Assembly: GCF_000238075.1 (NCBI RefSeq)
Contig: NZ_JH414504.1
Location: 1,064,944-1,128,943 of the forward strand
Reading direction: 5' to 3'
Source of the DNA: Oribacterium asaccharolyticum ACB7
Lineage (GTDB): Bacteria > Bacillota > Clostridia > Lachnospirales > Lachnospiraceae
Length of the DNA stretch: 64,000 nucleotides
In this document: in pieces, positions 52,330 through 61,943 of the stretch
How positions within the stretch are numbered: position 1 is the stretch's first letter
Layout of the letters: every line of letters starts with the position of its first letter
The notes under the pieces: model-generated
The model's database searches: none
What the model was told of the DNA's origin: nothing
What the model saw: the letters and a program-made list of their open reading frames with translations, nothing else
Translations under genes and position numbers: made by a program

Positions 52330-54405
52330 TTAAACCTCCATGATAACCGGCAAAATTACGGGATTTCTCTTGATTTTCTTCCATAAGAAATCCGCCAAAC
52401 TATCCTTAATCAGGTTTTTAATCTTTCCCCAATCATTCATGCGACTCTGCAGGCAGTCATCCACCACATTCTGGACGGTGAGTCTTGCTTCCTCCATTAA
52501 GTCCTCTGACTCTCTCACATAAACAAAACCGCGTGAAATCAAGTCCGGACCGGCCATAAGGTTTCCGGAGTACCGTTCCAAAGTCAGTGCAACAACAATA
52601 ATACCGTTTTGAGAAAGATTTTGCCTGTCTCGAATGACAATGTTGCCGACATCTCCGATGCCGAGGCCATCCACAAAGACTCCGCCTGCCTGTACCTTCT
52701 CTTTGATACTGTAGGTCGTTTCTTCTCCATCGGTTGTAAATTCCAGAACGTCTCCGTTATCAATCATCAGGCACTGGTCTTTCTCCACTCCCACAGACTG
52801 GGCAATCAGAGCAGCTGCCCTTCTGTGATGAAACTCTCCATGGAAGGGTATCGCATATTTCGGCTTTACCAGAGAATACAGAAGCTTTAAATCCTCCGCA
52901 CAGGCGTGACCGGATACATGAGTATCCTGCATAATCACCTTTGCACGAAGCTTATACAACTCATTAATTACCCGGTCTACTGCAAGCTCATTCCCGGGAA
53001 TCGGATGAGAAGACATGACGACAACATCATTCGGCCCGATATGAACCTTCCTGTGCATACCGCTTGCCATACGGGAAAGAGCCGCCATGGACTCTCCCTG
53101 TGAACCGGTTGTGATAAGCACGGTCTGCTCGTCCGGATAGTCCTTCAGATTCTCAATATCAATCAAGGTTCCTTCCGGAATATGAACATATTCCAGTTCG
53201 GAAGCCACGGAAATAACATTCACCATGGAACGCCCTTCCACAACAACCTTTCTTTTGTACTTCACGGCAGTGTTAATAATCTGCTGTACACGATCTACAT
53301 TGGAAGCAAAAGTTGCCACAATGATTCGGCTGTTTTGATGCTCTGCAAAAATCAGATCAAAGGTTCTTCCTACAGAACGCTCCGACATAGTGAATCCGGG
53401 TTTTTCCGCATTGGTGGAATCGGACATCATCGCCAATACCCCATTTTTCCCCAGCTCCGCAAAACGCTGCAAATCAATCTGATCGCCGAATACCGGCGTA
53501 TAATCCACCTTGAAGTCTCCGGTATGAACGAGTACACCTGCAGGTGTCGTAATCGCAAGAGAAGCCGCATCCTGAATGGAGTGATTCGTCTTCACGAATT
53601 CCACCTTAATGTCCCCAAAGCTTACGCTTTGTCCATACTTCATGGTCTTCATCTTTACAAGCTTATCCATCCCATTTTCCACAAGCTTCTTTTGAATCAA
53701 TGCCAGTGTCAGCTTGGTGGCATAAATAGGAACATTAATCTGCTGTAAAACATACGGAAGAGCACCGATGTGATCCTCGTGTCCATGCGTAATAACAAAG
53801 CCCTTCATCTTGTGAATCTTGGACTTGATATAGGAGATATCGGGAATAACTAAGTCAATACCCAACATATCCCCACTCGGGAATGCCAAACCGCAGTCCA
53901 CGATAATCAGAGTATCTTCCGTCTCAATGGCGGTAATATTCATTCCAATCTGATCCAATCCTCCAAGAGGAATAATCTTCACGGAACCGTGAAAACCGTT
54001 CTTTGGCTTTTTCCCTTTATTTTTGCTCTCCTGTACCTCCATTGTATTGGCCAGTAACGGGAAATCCTCTAAACTGTATTCTCTTTTGTTTGTATTTGTA
54101 TTTCTTCTACTGCCGAAGTTCGGAACCAGAGCTGATTCCGAACGCTTTCCGCCTTCCGCGGAATTGCTTCTTCCACGACCTGTCCCAGGCGTCTTTACCG
54201 GTGTCTTTGCCGCTACATCGACTCCCTCTTCCGCATTTCGTTTTCGCCCGGGCCTTCTTCCGTTCATGGTCTTCGTACTTCTGCTGTTTTTATGCTGTGC
54301 GCTTTCTTCCAGCGCATCTCTCGGCGTTAAATTACTCCGATGAATATTCACAATTCTATGCGGCGAATCCGCTTTAACTCTTGTTTGTTTCTTTTCTTCT
54401 TTCAT
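52330..54405 (-). CDS. rnj: Ribonuclease J with long N-terminal extension
   Basis: 691 residues; typical RNase J is ~555. The first ~135 residues are basic, low-complexity and rich in Arg, Asn and Ser. The metallo-beta-lactamase/beta-CASP core begins at VKIIPLGGLDQIGMN. Zinc ligands: VITHGHEDHIGALPY, VHTGDFKVDY; beta-CASP MMSDSTNAEKPGFT, VTTGSQGE-type (LITTGSQGESMAAL) and SSHPIPGNE; DTHVSGHAC. Processive 5'-3' exonuclease and endonuclease in RNA decay. Start behind AGGAAATAT. Confidence 0.92.
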   Translation of the reverse strand: MKEEKKQTRVKADSPHRIVNIHRSNLTPRDALEESAQHKNSRSTKTMNGRRPGRKRNAEEGVDVAAKTPVKTPGTGRGRSNSAEGGKRSESALVPNFGSRRNTNTNKREYSLEDFPLLANTMEVQESKNKGKKPKNGFHGSVKIIPLGGLDQIGMNITAIETEDTLIIVDCGLAFPSGDMLGIDLVIPDISYIKSKIHKMKGFVITHGHEDHIGALPYVLQQINVPIYATKLTLALIQKKLVENGMDKLVKMKTMKYGQSVSFGDIKVEFVKTNHSIQDAASLAITTPAGVLVHTGDFKVDYTPVFGDQIDLQRFAELGKNGVLAMMSDSTNAEKPGFTMSERSVGRTFDLIFAEHQNSRIIVATFASNVDRVQQIINTAVKYKRKVVVEGRSMVNVISVASELEYVHIPEGTLIDIENLKDYPDEQTVLITTGSQGESMAALSRMASGMHRKVHIGPNDVVVMSSHPIPGNELAVDRVINELYKLRAKVIMQDTHVSGHACAEDLKLLYSLVKPKYAIPFHGEFHHRRAAALIAQSVGVEKDQCLMIDNGDVLEFTTDGEETTYSIKEKVQAGGVFVDGLGIGDVGNIVIRDRQNLSQNGIIVVALTLERYSGNLMAGPDLISRGFVYVRESEDLMEEARLTVQNVVDDCLQSRMNDWGKIKNLIKDSLADFLWKKIKRNPVILPVIMEV

Positions 54406-54426
54406 ATATTTCCTTTCTTCAATCCC

Positions 54427-54693
54427 TTATCGCTCTATCGTAATATCTTCCCCTTCTAACATCTTTGCAAATACATCCATCACCGATTCCGCTTCATCGC
54501 CTTCCGCAAAAACATAATCCGCTTCTTCATCCTCCGGTGCCGAAATGTCCTTCATCACATAGCAGGTACCGTCCTCTCCTTCCGGTGCATCCGTCACTAA
54601 AATATAATTTACCCCGTTCACCACGGTTTCTTCCAGAATTTCCAATTCCAAATTTCCATCATCCGACTGTAAACGAATTCTTCCGCCTTCCAT
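54427..54693 (-). CDS. DUF1292 protein (YrzB-like)
   Basis: 88 residues. Acidic protein with the DUF1292 pattern LELEILEETVVNGVNYILV, YVMKDISAPEDEEADYVF and DVFAKMLEG. Function unknown. Sits between ruvX and rnj in the conserved cluster. Start ATG 54693 behind AGGAGGA. Confidence 0.88.
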   Translation of the reverse strand: MEGGRIRLQSDDGNLELEILEETVVNGVNYILVTDAPEGEDGTCYVMKDISAPEDEEADYVFAEGDEAESVMDVFAKMLEGEDITIER

Positions 54694-54716
54694 TCATTCC
54701 TCCTCTAAAACATTGC

Positions 54717-55142
54717 TTAAAGCTTGCCCTTAGTCCGTAAATAATCCTCTAAGATAACCTGTGCCGCCACTTGATCCAGAACTTCCTTCTGTTTATTTCT
54801 CGGAACTGCATTTTCATCCAAGATAGCCCTTGCTTCTATGGTACTCAGCCGTTCATCAAAAAAAATAAGGGGACAGGAAAGCTTTTTTTTCAACAACTCA
54901 TAAAAGGCAGTTGCTTTTTCCGCCCTTTCTCCTTTGCTGCCATCCATATTGAGGGGTAGTCCCAAAACGACTTCCCCTACATTTTCCTCCAAAACCACTT
55001 TACAAATGGCTTGCACCGTCTTCCTAAGTTGTCCTTCCCTCTCTCTCCACAGAGTTTTGTAAGGTAAAACAGTGTATCCTAAAGCATCTGTAATGGCGAG
55101 TCCCACGGTCTTAGAGCCATAATCCAATGCCAAAATGCGCAT
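54717..55142 (-). CDS. ruvX: RuvX/YqgF RNase H-like nuclease
   Basis: 141 residues. RNase H fold acidic residues: Asp in ILALDYGSKTVGLAITD (about 6), Glu in EVVLGLPLNMDGSKGERA, Asp in FFDERLSTIEARAIL and a final Asp in VLDQVAAQVILEDYL. Implicated in 16S rRNA 5' processing and Holliday-junction cleavage. Start behind GGGAG. Confidence 0.92.
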   Translation of the reverse strand: MRILALDYGSKTVGLAITDALGYTVLPYKTLWREREGQLRKTVQAICKVVLEENVGEVVLGLPLNMDGSKGERAEKATAFYELLKKKLSCPLIFFDERLSTIEARAILDENAVPRNKQKEVLDQVAAQVILEDYLRTKGKL

Positions 55143-55191
55143 ACTACTCCCATAAAGAAGAAAAGGTCTCTTCGGAGTCTCCGAACAGACT

Positions 55192-55461
55192 TTATGCCTT
55201 CTTCAATTTATTTTCTACATAATTCCGCATCAGTTCTTCCAGGATTTCATCCCGTTCCACCTTCATAATCAAGCTTCTTGCACCCTTGTAGCTTGTAATA
55301 TAGGTAGGATCTCCCGACATAATATACCCGACAATCTGACTGATGGGATTGTATCCTTTTTCATTCAGAGCTTCATACACCCGCTCTAAAACTTCTGTCA
55401 CAGCCAAACTGCTGTCTTGTAATGGTCTTATAATTTGCGTATTGCTTAAATCATGATTCAT
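55192..55461 (-). CDS. ireB: IreB-family regulatory phosphoprotein
   Basis: 89 residues. Collinear with the UPF0297/IreB family: [77 protein letters not shown]. In enterococci IreB is phosphorylated by the kinase IreK and affects cephalosporin resistance. First gene of the cluster; alaS, its usual upstream neighbour, is absent here. Confidence 0.92.
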   Translation of the reverse strand: MNHDLSNTQIIRPLQDSSLAVTEVLERVYEALNEKGYNPISQIVGYIMSGDPTYITSYKGARSLIMKVERDEILEELMRNYVENKLKKA

Positions 55462-55546
55462 AATGGCACGTCCCTCTTAAAACTTGTCTTATTCTAGCGC
55501 ATTTCCCCTTATACTGCAAGTCCGGACAAAATTTTTATAAAATCGT

Positions 55547-55625
55547 AAAAAAAGACCTTCCCGAAAAACCTGAGCCCTTCGATTTAACAAAAGGGGAAAA
55601 GTTTTCCTCCGGAAAAGTCTTTTTT
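55547..55625. terminator. Long structured terminator after the fumarate-reductase-type gene
   Basis: Outer arms AAAAAAAGAC and GTCTTTTTTT; inner segments TTCC/GGAA, AAAAC/GTTTT and CCCTT/AAGGGG also pair, giving one long interrupted stem. T-runs on both strands suit either direction. Confidence 0.7.
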
Positions 55626-55626
55626 A

Positions 55627-55664
55627 TTCATAATGAGTATCACTTGCAAAGCGTGCGATAGCTC
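55627..55664 (-). repeat. 38-bp dispersed hairpin repeat, copy 3
   Basis: Minus strand begins GAGCTATCGCACGC, centre TTT, then GCAAGTGATACTC and ATTATGAA. Pairing GAG/CTC, TATC/GATA and GC/GC forms the best stem of the three copies. Lies between the flavoprotein stop and its terminator, the same order as copy 1. Confidence 0.8.
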
Positions 55665-55675
55665 GTTTTTCAAAC

Positions 55676-57601
55676 TTATTTTGCGTAACTTGCCGCGGAT
55701 TCTCCCGCAATCTTACCGAAGACAGTGAAATCGCAAACGGCATTTCCGCCGAGACGGTTTGCACCGTGCACTCCGCCGGTAACCTCTCCCGCCGCGAAGA
55801 GTCCCGGAATCGCCTTTCCTTCCTTATTCAGGACTTCCGTCACGGTATTAATCTTTAAACCGCCCATGGTGTGATGTACACCCGGAGTAACCTTAATGGC
55901 ATAGAAAGGTGCGGTATCCAAAGCGGCAGCAAAGCTGGTTCTTCCAAACTCCGCATCTTCCTTCTTCTCTACTGCCTCATTCCAGCTTTTTAAGGTTTCT
56001 TCCAAGGCATCGGCAGGAACACCCATGGCCTCGGCAAGGCTCTTTGCATCATTTCCCGTTACGGTGTAGCCGGACTTGATATAGCCCTGAATAACAGCGG
56101 ATTTCTCCACCATCTTGTTGTCAATCACAAGATAAACCTGCGAACCGGTCTGTGCAATCTCAGCCTTGGATACGGCATCTCTGGTTCCTACCTCATCGGT
56201 GAAACGCTTTCCTTCCATGTTCACCAGAATGGCACCGTCTCCGCGTAAGCCTTCCGTAATAAGATGCGCATCCGTGGCCGTCACTGTCGGATGAATCTGA
56301 ATCTGGTCCATGTCTACAGTATCCGCCCCGATGGCTTCCGCCATGGTAATTCCCTGGCCGAGTGCCCCGGCAGCATTTGTGGACATATAGCCCTTTAAGG
56401 AAGGCTGATACTTCTCCACCATTTCCATATTTGCCGCAAAGCCGCCCGTCGCAATAATAACAGCCTTTGCTTTTACATTGACCTGACTGCCATCTGCAGA
56501 AAGCCCGTGCACACCGGTTACATTTCCGGCATCATCCTGCTCGATTTTATCCGCCGTTACGGAAGTGAGAAGCGTGATGTTCTCTCTGTCATTGATATTC
56601 TTTTCTAAAATCGGAACCATATAGGAACCTACAGCAATCACCTTATTGTTCTCGTCTACCGGACGGTGAATTCTCTTTACGGAAGCACCTCCAAAAGCAC
56701 CGACATTATGGATTGTCATACCGAGTGTTTCCAAATAATCGATAGCCGGACCTGAATTCTCCGCGAGAACCTTTACGAGTTCGGGATTATTCGTTCCCTT
56801 ACCGCCAATCATGGTATCCAGCTCCATGAGTTCCACAGAATCAAAATAGCCCTCCGGCTTCGCCTGATAGGCTGCATACTGCTCTTTCACCTTTGCTGCC
56901 AAAGCGGTAATTACAGCATTGTCCGCATATTTTTCCGCTGCGGTTGCCAAAGTCTTCTCTACACCGGAACCTTCTTCAAAAGAATTTTCCGCCTGCCACT
57001 TGGTAGCAGCCGCATTCATTCCGCCGGTTGCGCGAACGGAATTTCCGCCCACGATACCCTGGCTCTCCAGAATAACAACCTTCTTTCCGCTGTCTGCTGC
57101 TGTGATTGCGGAAATCATACCTGCTCCGCCTGCACCGATGACACAGACATCCGCTTCCAGATTCTGGTCTTCTTTTTTAGCGGAATCGGCACTTGCCTGC
57201 GCCTTGGCAAACTTTTCGGTATCTAATCCCATTTCCTTTAACGCCTGTTCCACACCGGTTCTGAGTGCTGTGGAAGAAATGGTTGCTCCGCTGATTCCGT
57301 CTACATTAAAGGTCTGCTCCTCTACCATCTTCCCCGGCAAAGCCGCTACGGCCTTACTTCCGATTCCCTCGGTTTCCTGATTGCTCAACACATTTACCGC
57401 ATAAATCTTGTTCTCATCCGCGCTGACTTCAATCTGCATATCTCCGCCAAAGCCCGGAACGGTAACCGTAGTCTTCTTTGCCGTAGCGGGTGCATCCGCG
57501 CTTTTTGCGGAAGGACCGCTCCAGGAACGGATTCCCAGAATCACGGCAACCAAAATTCCGGTAAGGATGACCAAATACGATAAAAACTTTTCCTTTTTCA
57601 T
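55676..57601 (-). CDS. Secreted/anchored fumarate-reductase-type flavoprotein (FMN + FAD)
   Basis: 641 residues from ATG 57601 behind GGGGAG. An N-terminal signal anchor (about 6-24) directs it outside the membrane. FMN-binding domain (about 40-125) has DGISGATISSTALR, where Thr takes covalent FMN from ApbE. The FAD_binding_2 domain has ADVCVIGAGGAGMISAITA, GGNSVRATGGMNAA, IATGGFAANMEMV, and C-terminal HHTMGGLKIN and GLFAAGEVTGGVHGANRLGGNA. Related to soluble fumarate, urocanate and cinnamate reductases; the substrate cannot be told from motifs alone. Confidence 0.88.
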   Translation of the reverse strand: MKKEKFLSYLVILTGILVAVILGIRSWSGPSAKSADAPATAKKTTVTVPGFGGDMQIEVSADENKIYAVNVLSNQETEGIGSKAVAALPGKMVEEQTFNVDGISGATISSTALRTGVEQALKEMGLDTEKFAKAQASADSAKKEDQNLEADVCVIGAGGAGMISAITAADSGKKVVILESQGIVGGNSVRATGGMNAAATKWQAENSFEEGSGVEKTLATAAEKYADNAVITALAAKVKEQYAAYQAKPEGYFDSVELMELDTMIGGKGTNNPELVKVLAENSGPAIDYLETLGMTIHNVGAFGGASVKRIHRPVDENNKVIAVGSYMVPILEKNINDRENITLLTSVTADKIEQDDAGNVTGVHGLSADGSQVNVKAKAVIIATGGFAANMEMVEKYQPSLKGYMSTNAAGALGQGITMAEAIGADTVDMDQIQIHPTVTATDAHLITEGLRGDGAILVNMEGKRFTDEVGTRDAVSKAEIAQTGSQVYLVIDNKMVEKSAVIQGYIKSGYTVTGNDAKSLAEAMGVPADALEETLKSWNEAVEKKEDAEFGRTSFAAALDTAPFYAIKVTPGVHHTMGGLKINTVTEVLNKEGKAIPGLFAAGEVTGGVHGANRLGGNAVCDFTVFGKIAGESAASYAK

Positions 57602-57747
57602 ACTCTCCCCTAAAATCTGAATCCTCTCAAGACTCAAGTGTAAGCCTTAAGCTTTTCCGCAGTAAAGAAAGATTCCGCTTTTCTTTACCAAGTTCCAAAA
57701 AATCATCCTTATATTTATACCATAGTTGCATTTTTTCCGCCATTGAC

Positions 57748-57784
57748 AAAACCGGCGGAAAAATAAGATTCTTCCACCGGTTTT
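57748..57784 (-). terminator. htpG terminator
   Basis: Stem CCGGTGGAA / TTCCGCCGG with one mismatch and an ~11-nt loop, then TTTTG on the minus strand, 33 bp past the htpG stop. Confidence 0.7.
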
Positions 57785-57816
57785 TAGAGATTTTGACAAA
57801 ATTTTCACCAAGTTTA

Positions 57817-59907
57817 TTATTCGTCTTTTGCAAGCTCCAAAAGAATTTTCTCCGAACGAGCAATAAAGTTCTTCATTGCCTCTCCCTCGAGCGGCGCATT
57901 TTGGATGCGTGCCAAATCATAAAGCTGCTCTTCAATAAGCTTTCCGGAATCCGTTTCCGTGCTTTCCTCATGTTTGAGAAGATATTGCACGAGCGGATGT
58001 CTTTCATTTAAAATCAAGGTTTCTTCAAGCGGTAGCGCCCCCATCGGCATACCGGACATCGCATACATCTTCATCATATCCTGCATTCTGCGGGATTCCT
58101 CGGAAATAGAAAGAAGACTCGCCGGCGTTTCGGAAAGGAGTCTGTCCACTTTCACATGAAGCTTATCCTTGGAAAGTAAGCCTTGGAAAGCCTTTTCCAG
58201 CTTTTCTCCCGCTGCTTTCAACTTCTCCTCATCATCAGAGGAAAGCTCGTCTTTCATGGCCTCCTGCACATCGGCATCGATTCTTTGGAAACGAAGCCCG
58301 CTGTTCTTCGCCTCCAGCTCCGTGATAAAGGGCTGGTCGATTCGCTCTGTAAGGTAAACCGCTTCTTTCTTGTGCTCCTTAAAGAGGGAAATGTACTGAC
58401 TCTGCGCTACCGCGTCGGAAACATAGTAGACCTTTTGAATCTTTTCTTCTTCCTTATTTTCTACCTGATCTGCAGTATCTGCTACCGGAGCATCCTTTTC
58501 CTCCTTCACATCCTCAATAAGTTCCTCGGAAGATTTCGCTGTGTCTACTCCATTTAAAGCCTTGCCCTTCTCCTTTAATTCAGGAAGCGTACAATATTTT
58601 TCCTCCAAATCCTTGAAGAGAATATAGTCGGTCATCTTCTCCGCAAACTTACTGTCACGAAGCACACCGTACTTAATAAAAGGAGAAATGTCATCCCAGT
58701 ACTTCTCATAGGACTCTCTTTCCGTCTTACACATACCGGAAAGTTTCTCCGCTACCTTCTTCGTAATGTAGTCGGAAATCTTCTTTACAAAGCCGTCATT
58801 TTGCAGCTGAGAACGGGAAACGTTCAGGGGAAGATCCGGACAGTCAATCACACCCTTTAAAAGGAGCAAATACTCGGGAATCACTTCCTTGATATTATCC
58901 GCAATAAAGACCTGGTTGTTATAAAGCTTAATTGTTCCCTCAATCGACTCATACTCCGAGTTAATCTTCGGGAAATAAAGAATCCCCTTCAGATTATACG
59001 GATAATCCATGTTCAGATGAATCCAGAAAAGCGGCTCCTTATAGTCATGGAAGGTCTTTCTGTAGAAGTCGAGATACTGCTCTTTCTCCACTGTAGAGGG
59101 AGACTCTCCCCAAAGCGGATGGGTATCATTTAAAAGAACGGGGCGCTTTTCAATCTTCAGCTTGGCTTCCGTCTTTCTTTCTTCTCCCTTTTCATCCTTT
59201 TCCACCTTCTCGGGAATTTCCTCGAGTACGATGTCGGAATCCAGTTTCTCCTCCTTGGAAATGATTTCACTGTCGCGCGGATATTTATCAAGGTAAATCT
59301 CTACCGGCATGAAGGAGCAGTACTTCTCAATCACGGAGCGAAGCTCCCATTCATTGGCATACTTCACACAGTCTTCATTTAAATGAAGCGTAATATCCGT
59401 ACCGTGCTCCTTCTTCTCACCGTCCGTCATACTGTACTCGGTACCGCCGTCACATGTCCAGTGCACGGGGGTAGAGCCCTCTTTATAGGATAAGGTCTCA
59501 ATCTCCACCTTGTCCGCTACCATGAAGGCGGAATAAAATCCCAGGCCGAAATGACCGATGATCTGATCGCTGTTTGCCTTGTCCTTATACTTCTCGATAA
59601 ACTCGGTCGCACCGGAAAAAGCAATCTGCGTAATATACTTTTCTACCTCCTCCGCAGTCATACCGATTCCATTATCGCTAAAACGAATTGTCTTCTTCTC
59701 CGGCTCAACTGTAACCGTAACTCGCCCCTTAAAGTCAGACGGCTTCGTCCACTCTCCAATTAGAGAAAGCTTCTCCAGCTTCGTTACCGCATCCGTTGCA
59801 TTGGAAATTTGCTCACGAACAAAAATGTCCTGATCACTGTACATCCACTTCTTGATAATCGGGAAAATATTTTCACTATGAATAGATAAAGATCCATTTT
59901 TCTGCAT
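57817..59907 (-). CDS. htpG: Hsp90-family chaperone HtpG
   Basis: 696 residues from ATG 59907 behind AGAGGT; two codons upstream is a TTG. GHKL ATPase motifs: REQISNATDAVTKL, FSDNGIGMTAEEV, GHFGLGFYSAF and GTDITLHLNED. The middle domain includes LPLNVSRSQLQND with the catalytic Arg. A charged insertion (about 480-515, EELIEDVKEEKDAPVADTAD) is longer than in E. coli. Controlled by a CIRCE box. Confidence 0.94.
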   Translation of the reverse strand: MQKNGSLSIHSENIFPIIKKWMYSDQDIFVREQISNATDAVTKLEKLSLIGEWTKPSDFKGRVTVTVEPEKKTIRFSDNGIGMTAEEVEKYITQIAFSGATEFIEKYKDKANSDQIIGHFGLGFYSAFMVADKVEIETLSYKEGSTPVHWTCDGGTEYSMTDGEKKEHGTDITLHLNEDCVKYANEWELRSVIEKYCSFMPVEIYLDKYPRDSEIISKEEKLDSDIVLEEIPEKVEKDEKGEERKTEAKLKIEKRPVLLNDTHPLWGESPSTVEKEQYLDFYRKTFHDYKEPLFWIHLNMDYPYNLKGILYFPKINSEYESIEGTIKLYNNQVFIADNIKEVIPEYLLLLKGVIDCPDLPLNVSRSQLQNDGFVKKISDYITKKVAEKLSGMCKTERESYEKYWDDISPFIKYGVLRDSKFAEKMTDYILFKDLEEKYCTLPELKEKGKALNGVDTAKSSEELIEDVKEEKDAPVADTADQVENKEEEKIQKVYYVSDAVAQSQYISLFKEHKKEAVYLTERIDQPFITELEAKNSGLRFQRIDADVQEAMKDELSSDDEEKLKAAGEKLEKAFQGLLSKDKLHVKVDRLLSETPASLLSISEESRRMQDMMKMYAMSGMPMGALPLEETLILNERHPLVQYLLKHEESTETDSGKLIEEQLYDLARIQNAPLEGEAMKNFIARSEKILLELAKDE

Positions 59908-59947
59908 AAACAATACCTCTTTTCAAATTTTTTACTTACAAATATGA

Positions 59948-59976
59948 AGTATAACACAAAAATTAGCACTCTTCAA
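59948..59976 (-). promoter_or_regulatory. htpG promoter
   Basis: Minus-strand -35 TTGAAG (59976-59971), 17-bp spacer, -10 TATACT (59953-59948). The -35 half lies inside the CIRCE element. Confidence 0.75.
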
Positions 59977-59989
59977 TATAGAGTGCTAA
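59963..59989. promoter_or_regulatory. CIRCE operator (HrcA site)
   Basis: Exact TTAGCACTC-N9-GAGTGCTAA (59963-59971 and 59981-59989). It overlaps the -35 box of htpG, so HrcA should repress and heat stress release it. Confidence 0.95.
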
Positions 59990-60093
59990 TTTTCCTGTAT
60001 CATTCGTGCTATTTTTCTGTATCATTCATGTCTACCCAAAACCTGTAAAGCTTTTAATTGCTTGTTTACCATTTACCTCTTAAGTTAAAAATT

Positions 60094-60957
60094 CTATGAT
60101 TTTAAATTAGCTATATTTTCGATTTTCTTTAATCTTTTTTGAATATTATCTTTCAATAAAAAGTACTTCTCATCCTTATAAATTTGAGGTACTTCATCTA
60201 CTAAGTATTCCTCTGACCATTGATTTGAATCCCATAAATTTTTAGGAGTATGAATAGAAAAACTATAATTTTCGATTCCACTTTCTATCCTACACATTAT
60301 AGGAGTATAACTACCATTTTTTGTATACTCGATGTAAGTACTATATATTTGGAAACTTTTAGGTTTTTCTAAGATTAGTAAATAAAAAACCACCTCTAAC
60401 AATTCTTCACTTTCAAAGATAGTATCTTGATGTATCCACGGAGCAAATAATAATCCTGCATATCTATGGTCTCCAAATTCATCTGCTTGTTTTAGATACT
60501 TTCTTTCTAATTCTTTATTCCATTTTAAGAATTCTTCAGGAGTTTTTATCTCGTATTCTTGGTGTTGACAATCAAATCCACAAAACTTTCGATAAGGATT
60601 TGTTGGATCAATTAATTTCCAAACACTATTTTCTTGAACTGTAAGACAAATATGTTCTTGAGGATTTTTATAGCAATCAGTTTTGAGTAATACATATTTA
60701 ACTTTAAAACCTAAAGTAATTAATACTGAAGCTAAAAAGTTTGAATAATCTCCACATGTCCCGGATCTGAATTCTAAAAGATCTAAGTCACTTCGTTGTA
60801 ATGGAAAATAAGGTGAGTTTAAACGACTATACGCTATGTTATTGTCTAGCCATTCAAATATCTTTAAAGTCGTATCCTTTAAACTTAAGTTTCTTAATTC
60901 TAATTCTTCGATAAATTGAGTTATCTCTTCATTGTTTGGATGAATATATTGCTCCAT
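60094..60957 (-). CDS. Transglutaminase-like protein
   Basis: 287 residues, AT-rich and unlike the neighbouring core genes in base use. Transglutaminase-fold triad: Cys in FRSGTCGDYSNFLASVL (about 70), His in PQEHICLTVQ (about 102) and Asp in WKLIDPTNPYR (about 117). No signal peptide, so it is cytoplasmic; members can be proteases or amidases. Start behind AAAGGAG. The remaining ~150 residues show no motif I know. Confidence 0.7.
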   Translation of the reverse strand: MEQYIHPNNEEITQFIEELELRNLSLKDTTLKIFEWLDNNIAYSRLNSPYFPLQRSDLDLLEFRSGTCGDYSNFLASVLITLGFKVKYVLLKTDCYKNPQEHICLTVQENSVWKLIDPTNPYRKFCGFDCQHQEYEIKTPEEFLKWNKELERKYLKQADEFGDHRYAGLLFAPWIHQDTIFESEELLEVVFYLLILEKPKSFQIYSTYIEYTKNGSYTPIMCRIESGIENYSFSIHTPKNLWDSNQWSEEYLVDEVPQIYKDEKYFLLKDNIQKRLKKIENIANLKS

Positions 60958-61034
60958 AAATCTCCTTTATAGAAATATTTTTTTTAAAACTTATTACTAG
61001 TAGTGGGCTTTATTAATTAATGCAATTATTTTTC

Positions 61035-61871
61035 TCATTCCAATTTTTTAATACTACTGTCACCAAGTTTTTCAAGTGACATCAATTGTGTTCTTGCAAG
61101 TTTTCTAAGTTCTATCATTCTTTCTTTTTGATCCATGCCTTTACCAATAAGGATTGCATTATAGCTTTCCATATTTGCTAGTACCAATAATTCATTCAGA
61201 CTTGCATAATCTCTCATATTTCCCTTTAAGTCATGATTTTCTTCACGCCACTGTTTTGCTCGCTTGTTAAATAAGGCAACATTGAGCATATCTGCTTCAC
61301 TTGCATACTTGTAAGACAACTGTTCGTTGGTAAGATCCTTTAAGAGATATTCTTTGATTGCATCTATATGAATTTTATAGTTAATCTTGGAGATTTCTCT
61401 ATTTAAGTTCCAACCTAATGATAATCTTGAATTCTCATCATCTTTTAATCTTTGATAATCTTTGATGATATATAGCTCAAACTCTGCTGAAATCCACGAA
61501 GCAAATTTAAATGCAATATCCTTGTGCGCAAATGTACCGCCACCTCTTCCAAGCTTCACATATATTCCTTTTGCATTTGTCATATTAACCCATTTCTGAG
61601 GAGATAAGGTAAATGCGTTACTACCTGCTTCTTTCAAAAACCCCTCGAATTCGAGGGGGTTAAACTCAAGATTATTTAACTGCTCCCATATTCCTAAATA
61701 TTCTATCGTGTTATAGTTTCTCATCCAATTTGCAACAACCACATTCGGCTCTTCACTATTTTTATATCGTGCAATATCTGTAAGACTGATATAGTCATTC
61801 TTAAAATCTTCTGTGTACACTTGAATAGCAATACCTTTTGCTTCGATCGTGTCTTTTTTTACCTTAGACAT
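61035..61871 (-). CDS. KilA-N domain protein
   Basis: 278 residues, AT-rich. The N-terminal KilA-N DNA-binding domain spans about 12-150: IAIQVYTEDFKNDYISLTDIARY, VVANWMRNYNTIEYLGIWEQL, WVNMTNAKGIYVKLGRGGGTFAHKDIAFKFASWISAEFELYIIKDYQ. The C-terminal ~120 residues are helical and resemble the tail of KilA-N proteins that sit in restriction-modification loci and prophages. Start behind AAAGGAGG. Flanked by an hsdM remnant, which supports that setting. Confidence 0.82.
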   Translation of the reverse strand: MSKVKKDTIEAKGIAIQVYTEDFKNDYISLTDIARYKNSEEPNVVVANWMRNYNTIEYLGIWEQLNNLEFNPLEFEGFLKEAGSNAFTLSPQKWVNMTNAKGIYVKLGRGGGTFAHKDIAFKFASWISAEFELYIIKDYQRLKDDENSRLSLGWNLNREISKINYKIHIDAIKEYLLKDLTNEQLSYKYASEADMLNVALFNKRAKQWREENHDLKGNMRDYASLNELLVLANMESYNAILIGKGMDQKERMIELRKLARTQLMSLEKLGDSSIKKLE

Positions 61872-61943
61872 GTGAGTTCCTCCTTTATGCTGATGTACTG
61901 TTTACAACACTTATTTTCCTAAAACTCTCCTAAACAGCACAAT

